Source: Flammeovirgaceae bacterium
GTDB lineage: Bacteria; Bacteroidota; Bacteroidia; Cytophagales; Cyclobacteriaceae
Assembly (NCBI GenBank): GCA_021298355.1
Contig: JAJTEH010000004.1
Coordinates: 62,001-126,000, forward strand
DNA length: 64,000 nucleotides
Direction of reading: 5' to 3'
A model generated the notes under the pieces. It made no database searches. It worked only from the letters and a program-made list of their open reading frames with translations, and had not been told where the DNA came from. Numbering within the stretch: position 1 is the stretch's first letter; each line of letters starts with the position of its first letter. Shown here one piece after another: positions 8,571 through 15,875 of the stretch. The translations under genes were made by a program, and so were the position numbers.

Positions 8571-9422
8571 TTATAAATCCATTGATAATTGAGGCTTCAC
8601 TCTTTGTTGAATCTTCTTAAAGTATGCTTCTCCGGTCGGATGTTTAGAGTAAAATGATAAATAGTACAGTGGAAGATTTTTCTCATTTGAACGAATTTGA
8701 TGAAATCTTTTTGCCTTTTGGTAACCCATTTTACTCATTTGCTCCTGATATTGAGTCGCTAAAAATTTCACAAAGTCTTTACGGTTGGCTATTCCATCTT
8801 TTTCAAAAAGCTCTCGCCAATTAGAAATTCCCAGATATTCAGCTATCCTAGTATTTTCATCATTAAGGTAAGTATCAAAATTCCGATTACCGTCCATATG
8901 CAAAGCTTGCAAAATCAAAAAATCCATCAGTGTTTGACCTAAAGATTTTATTGTTTCAAAATTTAAATTTAATGAATATGGGTCTACGAAGCAGAATGGC
9001 AGTAATGTATTTCCTCTTCCAAATGGTGGAATGGCTTTTAGCACTTTGGAAACGTTTTTATTACTATCTCCTTTAATTAATTCAACATTAAGATGACTAA
9101 AATCCCTATTAACTCTTTTCTCCAAGGCTTCATACCTCTCATCGTCTTGTTCACACAAAATATATTTTGTAAATGGAATTGGTGTTGACATTGCCAGTAA
9201 AGCAGAGTTCAAATATGTTTTGTTGTTCTCTTTTATTTTAGCATATCCTGCTCCGGAAAATAAGTCGATATAAACTAGTTGATTCCATTTGTTTTTCATT
9301 CCTGAAGTAAAGATATCACAATAACTTCCAACCAGCCTATATTTTTCTAACGACCATTCTCTAACTATCGGTGTATAAAGTCCGTCAGGCTTTACTTCAA
9401 TCTGTGAATTAAATTTATCCAT
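8571..9422 (-). CDS. Three-Cys-motif partner protein TcmP
   Basis: 283 residues. The N terminus (VKPDGLYTPIVREWSLEKY) and its place directly upstream of a DUF5131 gene identify it as TcmP, the partner family of three-Cys-motif proteins. DLFSGAG (residues 53-59) resembles motif I of SAM-dependent methyltransferases, and FVDPYS (145-150) sits where a catalytic D/N-P-P-Y-like motif would be, so a methyltransferase-type fold is likely. Together with DUF5131 it forms a two-gene cassette found in accessory regions. The exact role is unproven. Confidence 0.85.
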   Translation of the reverse strand: MDKFNSQIEVKPDGLYTPIVREWSLEKYRLVGSYCDIFTSGMKNKWNQLVYIDLFSGAGYAKIKENNKTYLNSALLAMSTPIPFTKYILCEQDDERYEALEKRVNRDFSHLNVELIKGDSNKNVSKVLKAIPPFGRGNTLLPFCFVDPYSLNLNFETIKSLGQTLMDFLILQALHMDGNRNFDTYLNDENTRIAEYLGISNWRELFEKDGIANRKDFVKFLATQYQEQMSKMGYQKAKRFHQIRSNEKNLPLYYLSFYSKHPTGEAYFKKIQQRVKPQLSMDL

Positions 9423-9678
9423 ACTTTTTAATCTTGGTCATGAAACCATAATGCTGTCAACATATTTGTCTTAGCAACAAGTGCTAATTTTTATAAGGGC
9501 CCACTATAAAAATAATATACTACCTCAACTTTTACAAGTAGCTGAGGGTTATTTCTAATTGAATCAAACTTTTCAATTGACTATTAAAGAACTTTAAAGA
9601 ACAAATTAAAAAGGTTTGCCATTGGAAATGCCAAGAACCTTATTAGTAATAAATAGTTTATAAAGTAGCTGTAAAACC

Positions 9679-12084
9679 CTACCTCTTCAAAAACCCATAT
9701 TCATACACTTTGGGTTCTATTTTGGCTGCGAGTTGTTTAAGTTGCTCGCGCAGGGTGTTGATGTGCCCCATGTAGGTTTCGTCTGTGCTTTTGTTGTTCA
9801 TTTTACCTGCTTCGTTTCTGCCCTGGAAATACTCGCGTATATCGTATAGGGAAGCGTTAACGTTGTGGTGTGGCTGTTGGTGGTAGTATTGCCACAAAGC
9901 GCGGCCGGCATTTAATACAGCCTGTGCTTGTGCCGAAAACACAAGCGGAGTGCTGCGGTGTTGCTGTGCGCCAAACAAATCGGTGGTGGTGCTTGGTTTT
10001 AGTTTGCCCGCTATAAACTGACTCATGAAATTACTCTCGAACTTATCGCGTGCGTTTACTTCTTTTTCGGTGAAGGGTATCCAATGGTTGGTGCCGAATT
10101 TAGATTGAATGTTGTTACTAAAAAGAGTGAAGACTAAACAATCATTCTGAAATTCTTCATCTTTCTGCCAACCATCGTTCGGATATAAGAATTGGTCTCT
10201 ATCATTTAGCCAAGTAGCTTCAATACATTTCCTAACAGCTAAATAAATTGACATCTCAATCAAATTTTTTACAGTAATAGGAGCTGTATGGTCTTTATTA
10301 TCATCTGATGTAATAACAACCTGATTATTATGTTGAAAGTCTGTTTTGTTGTTATGCATTATACCAATAACAAAACCACTTTTATCTAAATACTTTCTTA
10401 GCCAATCATTTATTTTACCTTTTTTGACATCATCATAGCTATATATTTTCTTTATCAATATTAACTCTCCATCCTTATTGAAGACATCTGCTTTAATTGA
10501 TTTAAATTCATCAATGATATTTGTATTCCAAATAAAAAAACCAATAGGAAATTTACCTTTTACATTATCAAAAGTATCCGCGGGAGTTAAAAACAACTTT
10601 GTTAATTTAGGTCTATATTTTTTTCTAAATTCATCAAAATTTGAGGATTGTAAAATTTTAGTTTTTGAAAAATTCCCTACCCAACAACCAGAAATTTCAA
10701 AGTATATTCTTATTAAAAATTGTACAAAAATCTCATTACTTGCCTTACCTAAATCTTTCTTATATTTTATAATAGTTTGATTATTGATAGCTACTCCACT
10801 CTTATGACTTTTTCCTAATCCAGTTCCTGCCTCCGCATAAGGCGGATTGATGTACATCACTAACTTTTTTCTTTTCTCGGGGTTGTTTATAATGTCTTGC
10901 AATCCCTGGGGTAGTTTGGTAAACTCATCGTTTAAAAAATCGAACTGAAATACATGGTCGTGCAAAAGGTTGGCTCCGTTGTTTATGCGGTCGTGAATTA
11001 CTTCTACATCTTGCCTGTCGAGGGTTGAGGCCCAAATGTTATACTTGTTCGTTAGTCCGTTTAATAAATTGCCTGTGCCTGCGGCACAGTCCCACACGTA
11101 GTATTCGTCTTGCCAATCTTCGCCCAATACATCGGTTAAATATTTTTGCGAGAGTTCTACCCAAATTTGGGGTGTAAAAAAACTGCCTTTGCGCTCGCGC
11201 ACATCTTGTGGCACTAGCAGGTCTCTACGCTCAACTATATAATCCCAATATTCTTCTTTGGGTGGGCGGTCGTATTTATTCCAGAATTGCGTGTGGGCTG
11301 CTTGCTTATCGGTAAACTCGGTTCGCTTGCTGCTAAACATGCCGGCTTCGTCTATTTTTCTGTCGAGCTCGTAGTGGTCGTGTTTCAGCAATACAAATAG
11401 TTTTTCTTTTAAGGTGTTGTTTTCTTGCGAGAGTAAATCGGCCAGGTAAAAATCGCCATCGATTATGCCATTTTTTTTGGCGGCATCCCAATTTACAGCA
11501 ATGGTTGGTTTTACAAATTGCAACCATTTGTTGTAAATAACCATGAAATTGTTTTTGTCTATTCTGGTTTTGGTTAAACCAAATTTGCCAACAACAAAAT
11601 TTCTTTTAATAAATTGTTTTAGTTCTTTATCGTCTGTATCAAAATAAAAAAGAGTTGCTTTTTTAGTGATGATGCTTTTTACTTTTTCGAGTACGAGTTT
11701 AAACTCTTTGGTATCGTGGTTAGAGGGCGTAACGTTCCAATTAAAATCGTTGATGTAAAAAATATCGTGGATGTCGTTATAGGGTATAAAGGCAATTTTT
11801 TCGCCATCGAAGGCGCCCAACATATCGGGTGGTAAAAATTTATCGAAGGTGCGGGCTTTACCAATGGTAAGGATAAGTTGCACGATAGATTTATAAATAT
11901 CGGATGCTCCTTTTTTAGATTCGGCCCATAGCAAAGATTTTTGTTCTTCGGGGTCTTTTTTAGTTTGCAGGGTGCTTACACAGAAATCTACATTGCCAAT
12001 AATTTTGGTGCAATCGTATAGCCAAAAGTAGTCTTGGGCTACTTTGTTTTTAAGTTCTTCTTCTCTAATGTTTTGGTATTTCAT
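9679..12084 (-). CDS. Type IIG-like restriction-modification enzyme (N6-adenine methylase with N-terminal nuclease)
   Basis: 801 residues from the ATG at 12084 (a GTG at 12096 would add four). The N terminus has a PD-(D/E)xK-like nuclease pattern: an acidic residue in NVDFC, then LLWAESKKG with ExK, then QLILTIGKA. The centre has methylase motif I DCAAGTGN (starting at D332) and motif IV NPPY (413-416), the adenine-N6 type. FPIGFFIW follows, then a variable region likely to recognise the target. No separate R or S gene is nearby, which fits a single-chain type IIG enzyme. The stretch after NPPY (about 10100-10830) is far more A/T-rich than its flanks, suggesting exchange of the specificity region. 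Divergent from the ATPase gene. Confidence 0.8.
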   Translation of the reverse strand: MKYQNIREEELKNKVAQDYFWLYDCTKIIGNVDFCVSTLQTKKDPEEQKSLLWAESKKGASDIYKSIVQLILTIGKARTFDKFLPPDMLGAFDGEKIAFIPYNDIHDIFYINDFNWNVTPSNHDTKEFKLVLEKVKSIITKKATLFYFDTDDKELKQFIKRNFVVGKFGLTKTRIDKNNFMVIYNKWLQFVKPTIAVNWDAAKKNGIIDGDFYLADLLSQENNTLKEKLFVLLKHDHYELDRKIDEAGMFSSKRTEFTDKQAAHTQFWNKYDRPPKEEYWDYIVERRDLLVPQDVRERKGSFFTPQIWVELSQKYLTDVLGEDWQDEYYVWDCAAGTGNLLNGLTNKYNIWASTLDRQDVEVIHDRINNGANLLHDHVFQFDFLNDEFTKLPQGLQDIINNPEKRKKLVMYINPPYAEAGTGLGKSHKSGVAINNQTIIKYKKDLGKASNEIFVQFLIRIYFEISGCWVGNFSKTKILQSSNFDEFRKKYRPKLTKLFLTPADTFDNVKGKFPIGFFIWNTNIIDEFKSIKADVFNKDGELILIKKIYSYDDVKKGKINDWLRKYLDKSGFVIGIMHNNKTDFQHNNQVVITSDDNKDHTAPITVKNLIEMSIYLAVRKCIEATWLNDRDQFLYPNDGWQKDEEFQNDCLVFTLFSNNIQSKFGTNHWIPFTEKEVNARDKFESNFMSQFIAGKLKPSTTTDLFGAQQHRSTPLVFSAQAQAVLNAGRALWQYYHQQPHHNVNASLYDIREYFQGRNEAGKMNNKSTDETYMGHINTLREQLKQLAAKIEPKVYEYGFLKR

Positions 12085-12338
12085 GTGTGGGGGCACCGTG
12101 CTAAGGTGTAATATAAAACGAGAAACAATTTTAACCTAAAAATGTGGATGTTTATTCATAAAACGAAATTATTAATCAGTAAACCAAATTATGAGAAAGA
12201 TTGAGTAATGTATATTTCAATAGGTTCAGGATTAATTCATGTAAACCTGATTTTTATTTCGAACCACCCATAGCTTAGTTACTAATTTATAATAAATTAA
12301 ATTATATGTTAGCATCAACAATCTGTTAAATACCTTAC

Positions 12339-13244
12339 ATGCAGAACTTACCTACAATTAAACTCTCCGAACTAACTTCAATTTATTCCACAGTTTCGCT
12401 GATTAACAAATTTATCCATTACCCGATAAAAGAAAGAATAACAATCACCATCGATTTTAAAGGTGAATTTGTAAACCCAATTTGTTTAGGGTTGGTTGCA
12501 TCTGCTCTTCAATTATTAAAATCGAACTACAAAGAGGTATTGATAAATCTGGTAAATACAGATTCAATAATATTTGGTTATGCAAAAAGGATGGACTTCA
12601 TCAATTACTGCGAATCAAATTATTTTATCAACACAACAAAATTTACTCTATCAAACAATTTGATTGAGATTACTTCCTTCAATGAAACAAATGATAACAA
12701 CGTAGCTGAAAGGATTGTAAATCTGATAAAAAATAGATCAAGAGGTGTTAACCAAGACATCATCGAACTACTTCATTTTTGTATGGGGGAAATAATTAGT
12801 AATGTAACTACGCATTCTAAAAGTAAAACAGGGGGGTTAGCTGTCGCGCAATTCTATCCAAAAAATAATGAACTTAAAATTTTGGTATGTGATAATGGTA
12901 TAGGTATTCACGAATCACTTACTTCAAATGATAAATACGCTGCGCTATCAGAAAGTCAGGCATTATTTGAATCTTTCAAAAAAGGAGTAACAAGTGGAGA
13001 CGGAATGGGAATGGGTCTATTCTATACTTCTAGGTTTATGGAATCAAACAAAGGTATATTAGAACTATACTCTAGTAACCATCGTTATTATCAACGAGGT
13101 AGCTACAAAGGTGTTTATCCTCACTCCAATTGGCAAGGTGTTGCCCTTTATTTAAAGGTAAACACTGAAATTGAAGTCAACCCAGAATTTGTAACCGAAG
13201 GTTACACAGGCTATAAAGCAACATTTGATTTTTTCTTTGATTAA
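12339..13244 (+). CDS. GHKL ATPase with N-terminal STAS-like region
   Basis: 301 residues. The C-terminal half is a GHKL (HATPase_c) domain: N-box E151 and N155 in GEIISNVTTHS, G1 box CDNGIGI (184-190), G2 box SGDGMGMGL. No phospho-acceptor His domain precedes it. Residues ~30-75 (ITITIDFKGEF, EVLINLVNT) look like a STAS-type beta-alpha fold. This is the anti-sigma-kinase type of ATPase rather than a membrane sensor kinase. A STAS-like DUF4325 gene follows 44 bases later, giving an ATPase plus STAS pair. A switch that responds to ATP state or a partner protein is plausible; no target is evident. Confidence 0.8.
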   Translation: MQNLPTIKLSELTSIYSTVSLINKFIHYPIKERITITIDFKGEFVNPICLGLVASALQLLKSNYKEVLINLVNTDSIIFGYAKRMDFINYCESNYFINTTKFTLSNNLIEITSFNETNDNNVAERIVNLIKNRSRGVNQDIIELLHFCMGEIISNVTTHSKSKTGGLAVAQFYPKNNELKILVCDNGIGIHESLTSNDKYAALSESQALFESFKKGVTSGDGMGMGLFYTSRFMESNKGILELYSSNHRYYQRGSYKGVYPHSNWQGVALYLKVNTEIEVNPEFVTEGYTGYKATFDFFFD

Positions 13245-13253
13245 CCTAAGAAC

Positions 13254-13284
13254 TTGCTATAAAAAAATAATTAAATTAGTTTTG
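13254..13284 (+). promoter_or_regulatory. Putative promoter for the DUF4325 gene
   Basis: TTG (13254-13256), a 20-base spacer and TAGTTTTG (13277-13284) fit the Bacteroidota promoter pattern. The ATG at 13289 follows the -7 element by only four bases, so a transcript from here would be almost leaderless. Confidence 0.5.
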
Positions 13285-13288
13285 TAAC

Positions 13289-13588
13289 ATGAAAATCAGC
13301 TTTTCAGATATTGGACATTCCCTTACAACAAGAAGTCTTGCTAAAACAATACGCCCGATTATTGTAGAGAATTTAAAACAGTCGGCTGATAAAATTGAAT
13401 TGGATTTTAATGGCGTAAAGGTTATTACGAATTGCTTTGCAGATGAGTGCTTTGCAAAGTTGCTAATAGATTTTGATTTGGAATTTATAAAAAGCAAAAC
13501 ATCTTTTAGAAACGTTAATCCGTTTATTCAATCAACAATTAAAATAGCATTCTCAAATAGACTCAGCCAGTCTGCATTATCAAAATAG
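13289..13588 (+). CDS. STAS-like DUF4325 protein
   Basis: 99 residues. IGHSLTTRSLAKTIRP, IELDFNGVKVITNCFADECF and the C-terminal FRNVNPFIQSTIK are the DUF4325 pattern; the domain is STAS-like, as in anti-anti-sigma factors. It is the likely binding partner of the GHKL ATPase encoded just upstream. Conserved serine/threonine residues (TRS, TNC) could be phosphorylated, by analogy with SpoIIAA, but this is inference. It seems to have its own promoter (13254-13284), so it could be made in excess over the ATPase. Confidence 0.8.
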   Translation: MKISFSDIGHSLTTRSLAKTIRPIIVENLKQSADKIELDFNGVKVITNCFADECFAKLLIDFDLEFIKSKTSFRNVNPFIQSTIKIAFSNRLSQSALSK

Positions 13589-13677
13589 TTTTAAGCTGTT
13601 TTAGTGAATCTTTAAATCCAATTACAATTGCCATTTCTATAAATAACAGAGTGGCCAGAAAAATGGATTTCACTAAG

Positions 13678-13822
13678 TAATCCCCCACTGGCGCACATGT
13701 TGTGTGTTGGAATATGAGCAGTTCATCCGCACCAAATACCGAATGCGTTTGTGTGGTAAAAGTGAAATATATAGTTCAACATTCGTGGCACGGAAGTAAC
13801 TTCCGCGCCAGATGGGGGATTA
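13678..13822. repeat. Repeat copy B (~145 bp, strong inverted ends)
   Basis: The left end TAATCCCCCA-CTGGCGC and the right end (reverse strand TAATCCCCCATCTGGCGC) are near-perfect inverted repeats, and the inverted similarity extends into the flanks (CTAAGTAAT / CTTAAGTAATAAT). The palindrome CGGAAG-TAA-CTTCCG lies at 13791-13805. It shares most of its sequence with 7665-7807 in the same orientation. No coding capacity. The termini and size suggest a MITE-like or REP-type element. It separates the ATPase/DUF4325 pair from the protease operon within a ~410-base gap that holds no gene. Confidence 0.85.
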
Positions 13823-13957
13823 TTACTTAAGTATAGAAACAATACTAGTTAAAAGAGAAATTTGTAGGAGATTTTGATATTCTGTTATTTTATTTATTGC
13901 TACTAAAATCAACGAATTTGTTTTTTTTAAAATCCAAACATCCAAATTTTAAGTAGA

Positions 13958-13965
13958 TAATTTTG
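13958..13965 (+). promoter_or_regulatory. Putative -7 element (TAATTTTG) of the protease operon
   Basis: TAATTTTG fits TAnnTTTG. It overlaps the TTG at 13963 that would otherwise start the next gene, which supports the ATG at 14002 as the true start with a short leader. Confidence 0.4.
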
Positions 13966-14001
13966 GAATTGTGTTTAATTTTAAAATCTATATTAATCAG
14001 A

Positions 14002-14403
14002 ATGGGCTTTATAGAAAAGTATATTGTCGGAAGGGAAATCAAATGGAAATGGTTTGGCTTTACACTCCTTGGAGGTTTTATTCCACTAATAACAACGCTA
14101 ATCTTTGGACCGAGTTCGGAAGGCTACTTTAAAAGCGAAGACATTGTGTTTCTAGGTCTTACAATGTGTATTTCTAACATAAATATTGTAGGAGGAATAG
14201 AATTCCCTCAAAAAGACGTCTTAATTTTATTATCTGTTGCATTTATGGTAGTGTTCTGCTTATGTTTGGGTAAGATAGCTAGCAAATCAGAGGTAACATT
14301 TATCTTTGAGTCATTTGTTTATGTAGCGGCTGTAATTTCGATTTGGCTGAACTATCATGTCAACAATTATGTATTAAAGGTAAATAACAAAAATGGTAAT
14401 TGA
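14002..14403 (+). CDS. Four-helix membrane protein, unknown
   Basis: 133 residues from the ATG at 14002. Four hydrophobic segments are visible: FTLLGGFIPLITTLIF, a moderately hydrophobic VFLGLTMCISNINIV, VLILLSVAFMVVFCLCL and FVYVAAVISIWL. No family recognised. It overlaps the next gene by 11 bases and heads a three-gene operon that ends in the SDH-type protease. A membrane component of a small cassette is the natural inference. Composition is A/T-rich compared with the housekeeping genes around the island. Confidence 0.65.
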   Translation: MGFIEKYIVGREIKWKWFGFTLLGGFIPLITTLIFGPSSEGYFKSEDIVFLGLTMCISNINIVGGIEFPQKDVLILLSVAFMVVFCLCLGKIASKSEVTFIFESFVYVAAVISIWLNYHVNNYVLKVNNKNGN

Positions 14404-14692
14404 TTTAATAATATCAATTTTCTCCTTCTTAGTCTTAATAGCGGGAGTCATAGTAACCTTGAAAATTAGAAAGGAAACAATAAAAATTAAAATGGAAACT
14501 AACAATCAAAACATTGAAGTATCTAGAATTTTTGAAGAACTTCAGAATAAAGCGAATGAAGTAAATCCAGAATTGATACAAAAAATTCAAAGTTTTAATC
14601 AAAATAGTTCTTTAGAAATCTATAGGGATTTTTTATATAATTCCTATGAGATTAGTGTAACTCACAAAACATCTAATAGTGTTTCAAACTAA
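14393..14692 (+). CDS. Small single-span membrane protein, unknown
   Basis: 99 residues. One N-terminal transmembrane helix (LIISIFSFLVLIAGVIVTL) is followed by a charged, probably cytoplasmic helical tail (RKETIKIKMETN, SRIFEELQNKANE). The ATG lies inside the end of the preceding gene, so translation is probably coupled. The protease gene begins 16 bases after the stop. It may anchor or regulate the protease; that is inference from position only. Confidence 0.6.
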   Translation: MVIDLIISIFSFLVLIAGVIVTLKIRKETIKIKMETNNQNIEVSRIFEELQNKANEVNPELIQKIQSFNQNSSLEIYRDFLYNSYEISVTHKTSNSVSN

Positions 14693-14708
14693 TTAAAATT
14701 TTATAACT

Positions 14709-15647
14709 ATGCCTTCATGGGGTCAAATCTTAAACGAAATAAATATTTCGTTACAACGAGGCGATAGAAACGCATTTGATTCTGTACGACTAAAGTATAT
14801 AAAAGCATTACAGGCAAAAACGGGCAGAAACTTAATCGTTTATGCCTCCAAATGGACTTCTGGAGAAGCGCAACCAAATATGGTTTCCATTAACGATGAG
14901 GATGTACACGCATTTATGGAGGCAATTAGCGGACTTAATGGAAACGATTTAGACCTTATGCTTCATACTGGTGGAGGTTCAGCCGAAGCTACTGAAGCTA
15001 TTGTTTCCTATTTAAGGCAAAAATTTCAAAACATCAGGGTAATTATTCCTCAAGCCGCTATGTCAGCTGGCACTATGCTTGCTTGTGCTGCTGACACAAT
15101 TGTCATGGGGAAACACTCATCTATAGGACCTATCGACCCCCAGTTTATTTTAAATACCCCAAATGGTATTCAAGCAGTTCCAGCACATTCTATTATTGAG
15201 CAATTTCAAAAGGCACAAGAAGAAATATCTCGTGACCCCAAACTTTTAAATTCTTGGCTTCCAATGTTAAGTCAATATGGTCCTGCACTTATTGTGATGT
15301 GTCAAAAACAAATTGAGTTTTCTGAAACTACTGTAAAGAGTTGGCTGTCAAATTATATGCTAAAGGGAGATGATAAAACCGCTGAAAAAATTGCAAAGTT
15401 TCTCTCTACCCATGATAATTTTAAAACACATTCTAAGCACATAAGCCTCACGGAAGCTAAAGAACTTGGCTTTAAAATTCAGGAAATGGAGGCTGACCAA
15501 GATTTACAGGATAAAATACTTTCTGCATTTCATGCAGTATTGCTAACATTAAGTAGTACTAGTGCTGTTAAGATTATTTGCAACCATAATGGTAATGCAT
15601 TTGTGAAGCAAGCTTTTATTCAAGCACCAATACAGGCAAATCGTTAA
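14709..15647 (+). CDS. SDH-family Clp-fold serine protease (SppA/ClpP superfamily)
   Basis: 312 residues. LMLHTGGGSAEATEAIVSYL (residues 83-102) forms the oxyanion loop. PQAAMSAGT (114-122) carries the likely nucleophile S119, and GKHSSIGPIDPQF follows. This order is that of the serine dehydrogenase proteinase family (SDH_protease), relatives of SppA and ClpP. There is no signal peptide or membrane helix, so it is cytoplasmic, perhaps recruited to the membrane by the two small membrane proteins encoded upstream. Members often appear in variable genome regions. Substrate unknown. Confidence 0.85.
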   Translation: MPSWGQILNEINISLQRGDRNAFDSVRLKYIKALQAKTGRNLIVYASKWTSGEAQPNMVSINDEDVHAFMEAISGLNGNDLDLMLHTGGGSAEATEAIVSYLRQKFQNIRVIIPQAAMSAGTMLACAADTIVMGKHSSIGPIDPQFILNTPNGIQAVPAHSIIEQFQKAQEEISRDPKLLNSWLPMLSQYGPALIVMCQKQIEFSETTVKSWLSNYMLKGDDKTAEKIAKFLSTHDNFKTHSKHISLTEAKELGFKIQEMEADQDLQDKILSAFHAVLLTLSSTSAVKIICNHNGNAFVKQAFIQAPIQANR

Positions 15648-15674
15648 CATAGTTGTTAATTATGCCCTCAATCG

Positions 15675-15693
15675 TCCTCGTTTGCAACGAGGA
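15675..15693. repeat. Small perfect hairpin at right edge of island
   Basis: TCCTCGTT-TGC-AACGAGGA is an 8-bp stem with a 3-base loop and no T-tract. It is 28 bases after the protease stop. It may be a weak terminator or a REP-type palindrome. The rest of the 228-base gap (15648-15875) shows no gene. Confidence 0.45.
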
Positions 15694-15875
15694 TGTATGT
15701 GATTATCATTTGTAATACTTACTTGTTTACATCTGGTTAGCATTTCCTACTTTGTCATTCACAAAACTATTAGTTCATTGAACAAAACCTATAATAGCTT
15801 ATTCGATACTCGTAATGTCTTGCTACTTATGTCTAAGGTCTCTTTCGAATAACGCGCAATAACTATATATACAAA

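Noticed and set aside
13963-14001. TTG start at 13963 for the four-helix membrane protein
   Set aside because: The TTG overlaps a TAATTTTG -7 element; the ATG at 14002 is the better start.
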